DNA of 64,000 bases, taken from assembly GCA_951213105.1 (NCBI GenBank), contig OX578137.1:56249236-56313235 (forward strand), given 5' to 3'. This document shows, piece after piece, positions 1 through 11,695 of the stretch; position 1 is the first letter of the stretch, and each line of letters starts with the position of its first letter. Made by a program: the position numbers and the translations under genes. This DNA is from Amaurobius ferox. Lineage: Eukaryota > Arthropoda > Arachnida > Araneae > Amaurobiidae. The notes below the pieces were generated by a model. That model did no database searches and was not told the origin of the DNA. It saw only the letters and a program-made list of their open reading frames with translations.

Positions 1-869
1 TACAGACACATAAAAACACAGATATCTTCCTTTATTACATAAGATATGTTGTCAATCTGATGAATCAAAGGAGGGTGGTATATTAAATTGACCGAAACTC
101 TAAATTTAAATATTACCTGCGAATATTTTTTGATCGATTATACATTTTAATTAACAATGCATGCATTCTATGTAGGAAAATTCAACTAGTAAATGGAGAG
201 AGACCTATATAATACAGATAATACCATAAAATTTTACTCTGTTTTTGATTCTGTTATTATTCCCCCTCTCTATTCAAGATACTACATTACACGCATTTCT
301 GAACACATGGTGGAGAATGTTGGGAAGAGGTAAATATGTGTGCAATGTGCAAAACCTAAGGCTGAAAATAGAATAGAAAACACGCATTTTTAGGGCATTT
401 TCAAGACCAGCATTTCAAGGTTCATCTTTGAGCTATATCTACCAGAAACTGCTTTTCCGAATTCGATACCGTTCATTCAAAAATAACGCTTTAAAAGGTT
501 TAATGTTTACTTATTATTTTATCTATATTTATCATCAGATATTTATATAAATTTATTTTTAAATGTGCAAACATACTGATATCAATGTTTCATGTTTCGT
601 TCCCTTATTGACTATAGAGACATACATATATGCTTTATTGAATTTCCCCAAATAACTACTTCAAATACAGAATCAAAGTGTGCTTTGCATTATTTTGCAT
701 CTCATCATGTATTTTAAGAACAATTGATTTTGTTTATTCCGTATCGCTTGTGGTCATCAAAAGTTTAAGGGTTTTCTAGATATAATAGTGAAACTTCATG
801 TGATTACTGATTATACTATTGTACTAAGCAAGCAATTTTCTCGCTAACAATTCAAATTATCTTAACCAC
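1..869. other. AT-rich DNA, nothing recognised
   Basis: No open frame of useful length, no RNA gene and no clear repeat could be seen on either strand. Confidence 0.5.
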
Positions 870-1310
870 TATTCTCCCATCTCCTTTTATTACAATGCGT
901 TTTGCGATCCATAGACTGTGTGAAATATTAATGAAACTTAAAATGAACAGTTTCATAGTATAGAAAAGAACAGTTTTCTTGCCTGTATTTATTCCGGGGC
1001 GATATTATGCGGAAACTCATTTAGAAGGTCTTAAGTGTCACAAAAGCCATCACCCCATATTAGATTCTGCATTAAAAACACGTGAGGAAGAATTTATGAA
1101 TGCGATCGATATAGGAACAAAGTTTTTTTTTCGCATCGTACAATATTCGATCGATAAATATCATCACACTCAGCTACCTCTGGGGATTAATCAAGTTTTT
1201 ATTCAGCAGTTCATTTTTTTTTAATTTTGAGATTTTAGAAATTACGAAAATGAAAATGTTTGGGAATATTTTATAAGACTGAGCTTTGTTATAATCAAGA
1301 TAATATATGT
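870..1310. repeat. Dispersed repeat R1, copy a
   Basis: This stretch aligns by eye with 27830-28235. Shared blocks include TTTATTCCGGGGCGATATTA (here) against a one- or two-base variant, CCCCATATTAGATTCTGC, and GGGGATTAATCAAGTTTTTA. The 81-codon open frame at 979-1224 lies inside the repeat, but the second copy carries frame-breaking differences, so I do not call it a gene. Family unknown; no terminal repeats or target duplication were found. Confidence 0.65.
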
Positions 1311-1953
1311 TGAAGGAAAATCACCACTTTCTTTTAAATTAAAAATTCCAATTTTATCATAATTTTGGAATTAAAATTCATATCAATAATCTATTTTTAA
1401 CTTGCCAATTTGATTTTTGTTATCTATTTTATTTTTTCAACATTGTCAGCAACATATAAGGTTAACTTCCAATTTTTAGGTTAATGATGTAGTTCCAATT
1501 GTTTATTCAATATTGTTATTCAGTAACAATATATTATAGCAGTTCCAATAGCTCCAATAATTGTTTCATTGTCAATTAATTGTTTTCTGTTAGTGCTTTT
1601 TAAATCAAGAAACCTCTTAAAAAGACATTTATAATACTGTAAAACATTTCTTTGAGATTTCTTGAGAAAGAAATGTTCAGACAAGTAAGTTGTTTTTTAG
1701 GACACACTGGTATTTAAAAAGAAAACCTTATTAAGAGAATTCTTACACTCAAAACACAGAGATTCTTTTCATAGGCGACATTTCGTAACGTTCAAGGAGG
1801 AAATTAGACGAAATGTTTCATTCTCTGGTCGGTGTTCTGTAGGAATGGGGTTTTATTTTCGGGTACGAGTGGAACGCCGCAGTTCTATGTATGCAAACTG
1901 TAGAGTCAACTTTGGCAATAAGAACTTGCAATTCCATCCTAGAAGCTCAACGT
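1311..1953. other. AT-rich DNA with a short diverged repeat near its end
   Basis: Mostly featureless. The part at about 1895-1935 (AACTTTGGCAATAAGAACTT and following) resembles 2520-2565, suggesting two relics of one older element. The last 13 bases form the left target duplication of the adjacent SINE. Confidence 0.45.
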
Positions 1954-2203
1954 GTTGTGTGTGTTGTTGTGACTTATCCCCCGTGGTGAGGAGCGCCCAT
2001 CACCACATCCATTAGACTCCTGGTCCCATGGCGAAAGGGAGAATATGCAGTTTCACTTTTATTGAGGCTCCCCAAGGGCAGAAGTCCGACTTTGCCTCGA
2101 CTACACAACATCCATGCCTGCTGGCGGGATTCGAACCCACAACCAGGCAATCCAGCGATCAATCGGAAACGCATGCCCCTGACCACTCGACCACCGGATC
2201 GAC
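1954..2203 (-). mobile_element. tRNA-derived SINE, family 1, copy a
   Basis: Read on the minus strand it starts with a tRNA-like head: an A-box-like GGTGGTCGAGTGGTC and a B box GGTTCGAATCC. A body of about 150 bp follows and matches the copy at 7265-7497, and it ends in a CAA-type tail (seen as GTTGTTGTG on the plus strand). It is flanked by a 13-bp target duplication, AGAAGCTCAACGT at 1941-1953 and AGAAGTTCAACGT at 2204-2216, one mismatch apart. The duplication fits target-primed insertion by LINE machinery in trans. The short open frames across it are incidental. Confidence 0.85.
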
Positions 2204-2499
2204 AGAAGTTCAACGTAAGTACGAAATTCGCTGGGTCTATTCTTGGATGGGGTAACAAGGTTCCTTATAATAGCGCTCAAACAAATCAACCCCATAGGTT
2301 AATGAACAGATGTCGGAGGTCTGAATGTAACCTTAGTACGACTAGTACGGACTTTATTGAGCGCTGATTTCACCTTCAGGAGGTTAACGACTATGCAGAA
2401 AGCTAACCTTGAGGTTAAAAATAGCATCCAGCAGAATACTAACATGAAGTACAAATAGCAGGAGGTTGCCCGTCAGATTGCCTGTTGTACATCATTCTG

Positions 2500-2625
2500 A
2501 CATTAGGGGATGGAGAATGCAGGGTCCACTTTAACGATAATAGCTTGCAATTCCGTCAAAGTTGCTCAATGGTAGAGCGTCGACTGGACAGTACGTAGTT
2601 ATGAGAGTTAAAAAAAAAAAAAAAA
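2500..2625 (+). repeat. Possible tRNA-like/SINE relic ending in poly(A)
   Basis: It contains TTGCTCAATGGTAGAGCG (about 2560), a good match to a tRNA A box, and ends in a run of about 16 A near 2611-2625. No convincing B box was seen, and the upstream part resembles 1895-1935. Tentative. Confidence 0.35.
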
Positions 2626-2942
2626 CTCAGGTATGTCACTTTACTGGATTACACCCTCTTATTAGGATTCTTTTTAAACCAAACTTTAAAATATGCTTTA
2701 TGTTGATTTTTGCTCATTTGGTGGTCATCTGTGAATAATAAGCCACTTCTTAGGTAGGCTTTGACAATCATAGTATTTTAAAAGAGTGGATAGTTAATTT
2801 TCTGAATTATTGTTTTAAATATGTATTATTAAGAATAAATATTTTTTGTAAAACTAACAGCATTCATGAACCGGGTTCGCGCTTATTATACGTTTGTCAG
2901 TATAAAATAGTCAATACCCGCAACAGTCACAAGAAAAAAGTG

Positions 2943-3856
2943 TCTGATGTGGGCAACACTTTCCTTATATAATGCAATGAATTTACTATTTTAACAGTTA
3001 AAAAAAATGTTATTCTTATAGTAGATATTTATATTCTTTCCAAGATATTGAATTTTCTTCAATTAGTCGTCATTTTCATTGATTTAGCGTCATTTTTATC
3101 CATTTGGCGAGATTTTTGTTAATTTGGCAACAATTAAAAATGTCGCCACGTTGGGGACATTCCGCCAAATTCGTCGCCAAAATCTCGCCTAGCGGATGGA
3201 GAAATAAGTTATTTTTACAGCAGATAAACGACTAAAATACAAAAGTATTACTCAAAGTATCTTTTTTCATGAATGGAACGAGCTAGATCCACGAGAATGA
3301 TGTCACCCAATTTATCGCATGGTATTACATATGAAAAGTGGACATGTTTCTCGATAGGAAATATTTTTTTTATTTTATATAACGTCTTGATAGTTTTTTA
3401 AAAAAATGTGCAATATCTTGAGAACGATTCATGTTAGCGTTCTAAAACTTATGTCAATCGTTTTCTAATGAAAAATTACATAAGCAATGTCTATTTGTGT
3501 AGCTTTGTTAGCCGTTTTGATTTTTTGACGATTTTTTCAAAATCTCACTCGAAAATTTAGGGGGGGGGGGGGGGTTCTGAACATTTGATTGCGTATAAAA
3601 ACTATAGACTTCCAGTGTTTACGGATTGTGAATTTTGTACCAAATTTCGTTCTAATCGGTCTGATCGTTCGTCAGTTATCGTCTCCACAGACTCACTGAC
3701 ACACAGACACACACAAACATACACAGACATCACCTAAAAAATGTTCGATTCGTGATCAGGGATGCTTGAAACGTGCTCTCCCGTCGAAAACTCGAATTCG
3801 AATTTTCGACCCAGTCACAATACTTTCCTTATACATTATGTATATAAGGAAAGTAA
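2943..3856 (+). mobile_element. HINE-like element, family A, copy A1
   Basis: This is a non-coding element of about 0.9 kb. It opens with TCTGATGTGGGCAACAC, then the subterminal motif ACTTTCCTTATATAATG. The interior holds repeated TTGGCG/CGCCAA segments (3060-3190), a G run near 3560 and a CA/ACACAGAC microsatellite (about 3694-3728). The conserved tail GATGCTTGAAACGTGCTCTC is followed by a 3' terminal hairpin whose arms are CTTTCCTTATA and its complement (3825-3856). No target duplication is visible. The aTIR-like 5' motif, microsatellite and 3' stem-loop resemble Helentron-associated HINE/DINE-1 elements. The class assignment is inference; the repeat family itself is clear from five copies. 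Confidence 0.8.
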
Positions 3857-4243
3857 TACTATGGGCCACAATTTTGCGAACTGCTATGGAAAAGGAAAAA
3901 TCAGTTCTACTTCGCAGACGGTTTCAAATTTCTATAAAAATATTATAGATTTCACTGCACGAGAATGTGATTTTTAACATTATTCTAGATGGAGCTGGCA
4001 AATTGACAGGACTGAAATTCTTGGTTTTTAAAGAGGTTTGTGCAGGTTTGGAGTGAATATCTAGTTATCTTGCTGCCATTGACGGTATTAGTTATTCCAT
4101 ATTGTCGACCATATAATGTATGAATTCAGTTATATAATATTAGGAACTCCCTTTCTGAACAGTTTTTGGAAGGAGGACCCCATTGTCTTTATTTTTGTTA
4201 ATAAGAAAACGATTTTAACTAACAAGGTATTTAGAATTATTTA
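3857..4243. other. Unrecognised DNA between two elements
   Basis: No gene or repeat identified. A short open frame at 3762-3977 runs out of the A1 tail and is not credible as a gene. Confidence 0.4.
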
Positions 4244-5156
4244 TACATGAGTCCCAAAAACATTGACCTCGGCTTCTATTACTTAAATATTGATCTTAGA
4301 CATATATAATAAATTACAAAGTTGCGAAAAAAAGGTTCAGAATTTTATGAAATCGATTAAAATTTTCAAGGGAATTAAATTTTAAGAAATACAAAATTAA
4401 AATTTTTATACGGGTCCTGCACAAAAACGTTTTCAATGAGTAAAATGGGCCCTATACACTAATAAGGTGATGTACAAAATTTCAGCATTTTATTATAAAA
4501 AGTCCCAGAGATATGAAAAGACAAAAATGCTGACTTAAACCACTTTTCGATGCATCGACATGGGTTCTCATAGTGGAAAAACCATGTCGGTAGATCGCGT
4601 TTCAGGGGTCATACACAAATTCCGAAAGGAAACAATGGTTACATAAATAAATAATAATGTTGCTATTTATTGGTACAAAAGTATCTACACTGTGTAGAAA
4701 TAATAATTTTACACAAAGATTATAAAACTTGTTCAAAATGTTTTCCATCCATGCCAAAGATCCATTAAAGATAAGAGGCAGATATTATTTACCTATGATG
4801 CATTTCTGCGTTGCGTCATTTGCACTCTTGCTGTAAACATTTACATTTTAATTTGTGATTAATCCCTCACTAACTTTTTTTAAACATATCTCTGGGACTT
4901 TTTATGATAAAATGCTGAAATTTTGTACATCACCTTATTAGTGTATGGGGCACATTTTATTCATTGGAAATATTTTTGTACGGGGGCTGTATAAAAATTT
5001 AAATTTTGAATTTCTTCAAATTTAATCCTTGAAAACTTTTATAGATTTCATAAAATTCTGTACCTTTTCTTACGTAACTTTGTAATTTATTATATATATC
5101 TAAGATCAATATTTAAGGAATAAAAGCCGAAGTCAATGTTTTGGGACACCCTGTAT
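4244..5156. mobile_element. Palindromic MITE/foldback element with arms of about 285 bp
   Basis: The left arm (about 4244-4530) and right arm (about 4870-5156) are inverted copies. Examples are TAATAAGGTGATGTACAAAA on the left with its complement near 4925-4945, GTCCCAGAGATATG with CATATCTCTGGGAC, and terminal GTCCCAAAAACATTGAC against GTCAATGTTTTGGGACACCC. The outer end reads TACAGGGTGTCCCAAAA on the minus strand, like ends of many arthropod DNA transposons. The loop (4531-4869) has no coding potential. Probably a transposase-less derivative of a TIR DNA transposon; superfamily not determined. Confidence 0.8.
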
Positions 5157-5226
5157 GTCAGGCAACATTAATTTACAGTATAGCAGGAAAATGATAGCAT
5201 CATGTATTTGATACATGTAGAGGAAG

Positions 5227-5385
5227 TTAAATATTTGTATATGACCTAGAAGGAGGAGCTCATCATGAAGTTAAATATTTGTATAATGCCCCCCCTCCCC
5301 AAACAATTCGCAATTTATATAGGACCCCCAAAATTTTGCAATTTGTTATATGACCCTCATACAATGCGCAATTTGTACTCGACCT
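5227..5385. repeat. Degenerate minisatellite, unit about 20-35 bp
   Basis: Units resembling GCAATTTGTATATGACCC recur about five times with drift: AAATATTTGTATATGACC, AAATATTTGTATAATGCC, GCAATTTATATAGGACCC, GCAATTTGTTATATGACC and GCAATTTGTACTCGACC. Confidence 0.6.
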
Positions 5386-5599
5386 CACATGCAAGCCATG
5401 CACTTTCCTCATTCAATATTAATATTTATTCGTATTGCACGAATCCCTATTGAAATATACATACCATGCCATCCCCTACCAAAACCTAATTAGTTTAAAG
5501 CCTTCCAGACCTTATCAAAACATATCTGTCCAGCCAATACTGAACTCACTAAAATTTGAGTCAAGTTTATTAAATTAATAATTCCACAAAGCGCCAGGG

Positions 5600-5725
5600 C
5601 GTTACATATAAATTGAATTTACTTTTCCAAGATAGTGAATTTTCATTATTTTGCGTCCTTTCTGTTAATTTGGTGCTGTTTTCATCAGTTTGGAGACGTT
5701 TTCACCAATTTGGCGGCATTTCCAA
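5600..5725 (+). repeat. Fragment of a family A-like interior
   Basis: It contains TTTTCCAAGATAGTGAATTTT and successive AATTTGGYG segments at about 20-bp spacing, matching the TTGGCG-rich interior of family A. Both ends are missing. Confidence 0.55.
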
Positions 5726-7257
5726 ATTCAACACTAAGGTAATCATTTTTTTGAAAGAATAATTTGCTAACGAAACCTATTAAAAATATAAAATATGACA
5801 GTGCAAGAAAGTCAAAAGTCTTACAATCCAGATGTAACGAGAAACATTTATCCATGCACACATTATCAGACTTTACAGAAACACGGTCGTATTTTAATCT
5901 ACACTGATGTCCAAGCTTTTCTTCTGGGACTTCCATTTAAAATGAACTCACGATAAGAATGTTATTCGAAAGTCTATTAAAGTTTTGAATAAGAAAAGTT
6001 TCATTTCGCAAGCATTCAAATGTTGGAATTGCTAGATCGATGGTGGATAAGAATTTTCATTTAGTTTTTATCTCTGGAATCGTATTTCATTTACACTTTG
6101 CGGGATTATGACACGGCGTTGGAATTTCATTTATATTGCATCAAAATATGTGAGATTACTGTGTAAAGCAGCATGTCAAAAGAAAGTTTTAAAGCCTCAT
6201 ACAAAATGATTGTTAGTTCTCTTTTAGACTTTATTGATTTTTTTATAAAATTTATAATAAAATAATATTTAAAATAAATATACAATAATATATAAGTACT
6301 CAAAAACAAATACAATATTACAAATAAAATGCACAACGTATTTTAATTGATATTTGGACAGAAATCATTTAGCTTAGTTTGTATTTTGTTGCTTTTCCAA
6401 TTTATGAAGAAATTCATAGTTAGAATTTTTTTTTTAATTTAGGTTTTTGATTTTTTATTGGGTTAAAATTTTAAATATTTTAAATAATTTTATTGAGTTT
6501 AAATTTAAACTGTGGTGAAGTTTGTTTATTCAAAAATTCCAATATGTCGTCCTAAACATGGAAACGTAGGAAAACGTAGAAAAATGGAAACGCAGATTGT
6601 GACTGAAAATATAACGTTGTATGATACTCGTATTATTTCCCGGATCTTTATAAGTCAGAGAATAATAAGCTAAAAGTACTAAGTATTTGTTTAACCTAAT
6701 GTGAAGCGAAGAAGATTTGAACTTCATAAAGTAAAATATCTCTAAGAATTTTTGTGGTTGTAAATTATTAAGCTAACTTCAGTACATTACTTTTAAGGGT
6801 GTAATCTTTAATCCTCCAATTTAAGTATGCAAAGTGTAGTACCGTAACTTCAACTCGATACGGTATGGAAAACAAATAGTTAATGGTGACTTAATTACTT
6901 CATAATTTTAACAATTTAACAACATTTATAAAATTATTTCAATTAATTGTCAGATATTAGAATCTTGCGATGTTGTTCATTATTCATTAAACAAATCAGG
7001 CTATTTTACTCATATAATTAAATATACCGAAGTGATTCATTGGGAAAGACATTGATGGCACTATAATTTTTGTTTCCGTTATTGTTTTTGATTTGATATT
7101 TTGAGGGCAACTTGAAAAAAAGAACTTTTGATATATTTATTTACATCAAATTAAAATCTGTACCTAATTAACACTCCATTTAAGATACTGTCAAATGTGA
7201 GGAAAACCTTTTGAATAGTTTATTAACTAGTGGATGAAATCTTATGCATAGACACAC
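5726..7257. other. AT-rich DNA, nothing recognised
   Basis: Three short open frames (5685-5936, 6127-6336 and 6530-6727, all minus) have low-complexity, K/I/L/Y/F-rich products with no motif. I see no repeat family or RNA gene. Confidence 0.45.
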
Positions 7258-7264
7258 ACACGAT

Positions 7265-7497
7265 CGGTGGTCGAGCGGTCAGGAGGCAGACGTTTCCTTG
7301 TGATAGCTCGGTTGTCGGGTTGTGGGTTCGAGTCCCACCTGCGGACATGGGTGTTGTGATGTTGAGGTTAAGTCAGTCTTCTGCCCTATTGGAGCCTCGT
7401 TCAAAGTGAAGCTGCATATTACCCTTCGCCATGGACCAGGGGTCTTTTGACTTGGTGTAGAGTTTCCTGCACCGTGGGGATTTGTAACAACAACAAC
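7265..7497 (+). mobile_element. tRNA-derived SINE, family 1, copy b
   Basis: The head is GGTGGTCGAGCGGTC (A-box region) with B box GGTTCGAGTCCC at about 7327. The body matches copy a at 1954-2203: TGTTGTGATGTTGAGG, AAGTGAAGCTGCATATT, TTCGCCATGGACCAGG. The tail is AACAACAACAAC (about 7485-7497). CACGATC occurs on both sides (about 7258-7264 and 7497-7503), the likely target duplication. It is not a tRNA gene, because the region between the boxes does not fold into a normal anticodon arm and the SINE body continues past it. Confidence 0.85.
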
Positions 7498-7610
7498 ACG
7501 ATCTCTTTAATATTAAATGATTCGTGCTCAAGGATACCTCAAATGTGTAAATAGAATAAAACTTGATATTAGTATTCTCTACCCTCATTAAAGTACTTTT
7601 CTTATACATA

Positions 7611-8900
7611 TACAGCTACTCCCAAAACCCTCCTAATGTTTTTTACTTTCCAAAAAGTATCGTAAACTAAAAAGCAGAAATGTTATGACGTCATATGCCA
7701 ATCAGTTGATTGTTTGGATTACATTAGATTTGAATTACAATTATATCAACATTAAAAAAGTAAGTTAATCAAAATGGAATGATTGGAAGGATTTTGAAGC
7801 TGACAATAAAAGATTCTAACAAAAGAAATGTTCACGTACATTAGTGAGGAAGCTGTTCTAAACCGCAGATGCAATGAATAGGCATCATTTACAAATTTTT
7901 AGAGCCAAGTTTGACATCATGTATCCAATTGACAGAAGAAAGTCTCAATGTATATGAACTCTTTATGGATAAGGCAAAAAGCATTTTAAAAATTTGCTGA
8001 AAAGCTTGAGTTGGGAAAATCATCCAATGTGTCATCTCCTAAATCACAAGAACCAAAGAAGTGGGAGGAAGTGTGTCTTAAATTCGTCCTATAAACGATA
8101 TGTGGTACGGTCGGTATTAAGACGAAGGTGGATACAGCTGTGGATTGGGAAAAACCTATTAGTCGACGTTAGTGTTTTTACTTTGATGAGACGTTTAATC
8201 AAATACAATATGATAGTTAAAGATATTAAAAACTTGCACTTTCTGAAAGCCATATGGGTCTACGACTGAATTTTATGAAAATATGCCAACATTGGATTGG
8301 AAAATGAAGACATGAAATATTTTCACACTAGACAGAAGTTAGTCGTCTTGAATGTGATGTATGCGTTTCGACTTGGGGTAGTAAAGCAGAAATACATATT
8401 AATCATAAGGGTAGGAATCTTATATTGAAATTCAGAGAAGGAAACATAATGATATGGGGATGCATTATTGCGTTTGGACTAAGAATCATGTGTCTGATTC
8501 CTAACAGGATGACTGGAGCTATATACTCAAACATTGCGGATAATTACTTGCTTCCAACATTAGACTGGTGTAAAATAGCAAGAGGAGGCGTTGTGTATCA
8601 ACATGATAGCGATCCAAACCATTCCTTAAGGGTGGCTACTGAGTGAATTCAAAATAATAACATTTGGGTCCGTGAGTAGATTTCTCAGTATCCAAATCTA
8701 AATCCGATTGAATACACGTCGTGTCTTCTTAAAAGATGTGTTTTAAATTACTCTAACATTCCACACTCTATGAATGAACTTTGGCTGTGGGTAGAAGGAA
8801 AATGGTACAATATTAGACGAAACGATTGCCAAAAGCTAATTGATTCTACGACAACCACTTTGAAGCTATTTTGAAAGTCAATGAATGCTTCACTGAGTAT
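7611..8900 (+). pseudogene. Decayed Tc1-like (DD34E) transposase
   Basis: This relic spans most of a Tc1/mariner-superfamily transposon. The outer end TACAGCTACTCCCAAAACCC (from 7611) resembles a Tc1-type TIR and matches 14377-14404 in reverse. The best-preserved coding part is at 8425-8750: GNIMIWGC (the usual SVMVWGC-type block), then VYQHDSDPNHS with the second catalytic Asp, then PNLNPIEY with the Glu. Exactly 34 positions lie between them, the DD34E spacing. Two in-frame stops lie between these motifs (VATE-stop and WVRE-stop). Upstream frames shift, and the first catalytic Asp block reads IFSH-stop-TE near 8320, so His replaces Asp. It cannot make active transposase. The right TIR was not found. 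Confidence 0.8.
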
Positions 8901-9041
8901 TAAAAAGGTAATTTTATTTATACTTTTTAGGTAAAAGATTATCATTCCTTCCAATTGGATTGTTCTCCCAATGCTCCTAATGTTCATTTTCCTCCCAATG
9001 TTCCTCACGTTAATATCCATCCCCCCACCAATGGTTTCCTT
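8901..9041. other. C-rich spacer between Tc1 relic and minisatellite
   Basis: It holds short repeated CTCCCAATG/CTCCTAATG/CCTCCCAATG segments (8965-9005) that may be remnants of the Tc1 terminus. Confidence 0.3.
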
Positions 9042-9176
9042 ATGTATTAGATGTGTTTCTGGAAATAAATGTATTAGATTTATTTCTGGAAATAAATGTA
9101 TTAGATGTGTTTCTGGAAATAAATGTATTAGATGTGTTTTTGGAAATAAATGTTTTAGATGTGTTTATGGAAATAA
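9042..9176. repeat. 27-bp minisatellite, five units
   Basis: There are five head-to-tail units of 27 bp, each beginning ATGTATTAGATGTGT and ending TGGAAATAA, with 1-3 substitutions per unit. Because 27 is a multiple of three, the array stays open on both strands and gives repetitive short frames (CIRCVSGNK on plus, NTSNTFISR on minus). These are by-products of the repeat. Confidence 0.85.
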
Positions 9177-9243
9177 GTGTTTTTTCTAAGAGTGTTTCAA
9201 ACTTGTTAGTTCCTGTAGTTAGTACATTTGCAATAATATATTT

Positions 9244-9656
9244 TAACACTTTACAACATAGTTGAAAAGTGTTTATGACTTTGTTCATTCTGTCTATCTG
9301 TCTGTCTGACCGTTAGCACGATAACTGCCGTGAAAATGACTTCATCGAAATGAAATTTTAGTATATTTTTCAGACGGTCTGTGGGACCTATGGGAATATA
9401 AATGAATAATATCACACAATTAGTTTTGGATTGAACCCGGGTTGAAAAAATGAAATACATTGAACGCTATGGGACCTACTTTTTCAAACATTTTTTAAGC
9501 GAACTTAAAATTCACAGATTGCTTCGAAAGCTTTAGTAAATATTCAAATTATCCCATAAAATATATAGAAAAATTTCAGTAAAATATGTTAGGTAGTTTT
9601 TTAAAAATAAATTATTTAATATAAGGAGAAAAACAAATTAAATTAAATTCTGTTTT
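9244..9656 (-). mobile_element. HINE-like element, family C, truncated copy C1
   Basis: The plus-strand left edge is a terminal hairpin (9244-9273; arms AACACTTT and AAAGTGTT around CAACATAGTTG). A TCTGTCTG microsatellite follows (9288-9308), then a conserved block with TTAGCACGATAACTGCCG. On the minus strand this is the 3' end of family C. The copy stops where C2 begins, so the two lie head-to-tail about 413 bp apart. C3 at 14470-15744 shows what is missing on the 5' side. Confidence 0.75.
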
Positions 9657-10073
9657 TAACACTTTACAACATAGTTGAAAAGTGTTTATGACTTTGTTCA
9701 TTCTGTCTGTCTGTCTGTCTGTCTGTCCGTTAGCACGATAACTGCCGTAAAAATGACTTTATCAAAATGAAATTTTAGTATGTTTTTCAGACGGTCTGTG
9801 GGACCTATGGGAATATAAATAAATAATATCACCCAATTAGTTTTTTATTCAACTTGGGTTGAAAAAATGAAATACATTGAACCCTATGAGACCTAATTTT
9901 TCAAACATTTTTTAAGCAAATTTAAAATTTACAAATTGCTTCGAAATTTTTAGGAAATATTCACATTATCCCATAAAATATATAAAAAAATTTCAGTAAA
10001 ATATGTTAAGTAGTTTTCCAATTAAAATTATTTAATATAGGGAAAAAACAAATTCAATTAAATTCTGACTTTT
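9657..10073 (-). mobile_element. HINE-like element, family C, truncated copy C2
   Basis: It is nearly the same as C1: hairpin at 9657-9686, a longer (CTGT)n tract at 9703-9727, then the TTAGCACGATAACTGCCG block. C1 and C2 end at the same internal position (AATTAAATTCTG), so the tandem probably arose by duplication of an already truncated unit. Confidence 0.75.
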
Positions 10074-10077
10074 GGAA

Positions 10078-10165
10078 CAACCTCCAGAAAGAAAAGAGAG
10101 ATATATTACATAATAAATATCGTTCCAAGAGTTTAATCGTTTTGTATATGAGAGAGGCTTCACAT
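10078..10165. repeat. Short dispersed module shared with 13768-13862
   Basis: CCTCCAGAAAGAAAA, GAGATATATTA and the block up to GAGAGGTTTCACAT-type sequence recur in both places at about the same length, immediately before family A2 here and inside the family C0 copy there. Confidence 0.6.
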
Positions 10166-10175
10166 TTAAAAAAAA

Positions 10176-11187
<1,012 letters not shown>

Positions 11188-11695
11188 TAAATTTGGTACA
11201 TAACAATTTTTCAATTTTTTTTTAATTTTATATAACTCTTCATGATATATTTATTTGATGGTATTTTTAATGCACTTTCCTACGTCCTAGAGAGTTAAAA
11301 TTTGGTACACAGCTTAAGTTTGTTGAACATTTTATTCTACAAAAATTTGGTGCATCTTTAAATATAGATCATACATTTTTTTCGAAATGGCCTGCAAATA
11401 ATCCCCGTTCACTTCTATAAATCATTGTTGTAATATTGTTAAAAATTCTGATGTGGGCAGCACATGTCTTTCCCTGCAGACTCATATTCACGTTCTCTTT
11501 ATTCAATAATAATTTGAGTTCATCTGCACAAAATAACAGCCATAAGTATTTTAAATGACATTAAATTTGCACGTTAAACTTAAATTTGGTTCTCATTTGA
11601 TAGCTGGACTTATTGTCAAAGGTGGCGTAGCGAAAACGCGAAAAAACTAGAATATCTCAAGAACATCTAGTCCTAGAGTAATGGGGTTAGTCTTA

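Noticed and set aside
3550..3576. G run as a G-quadruplex regulator
   Set aside because: A single homopolymer of about 15 G within a repeat; other copies of the family have only 5-6 G, so it is slippage.
7265..7345. Possible functional tRNA gene
   Set aside because: A and B boxes are good, but the element continues into a SINE body with a CAA tail and has a second copy at 1954-2203 with a target duplication.
9042..9176. CRISPR or coding repeat protein
   Set aside because: Perfectly tandem 27-bp units with no spacers, and no start/stop context beyond the array.
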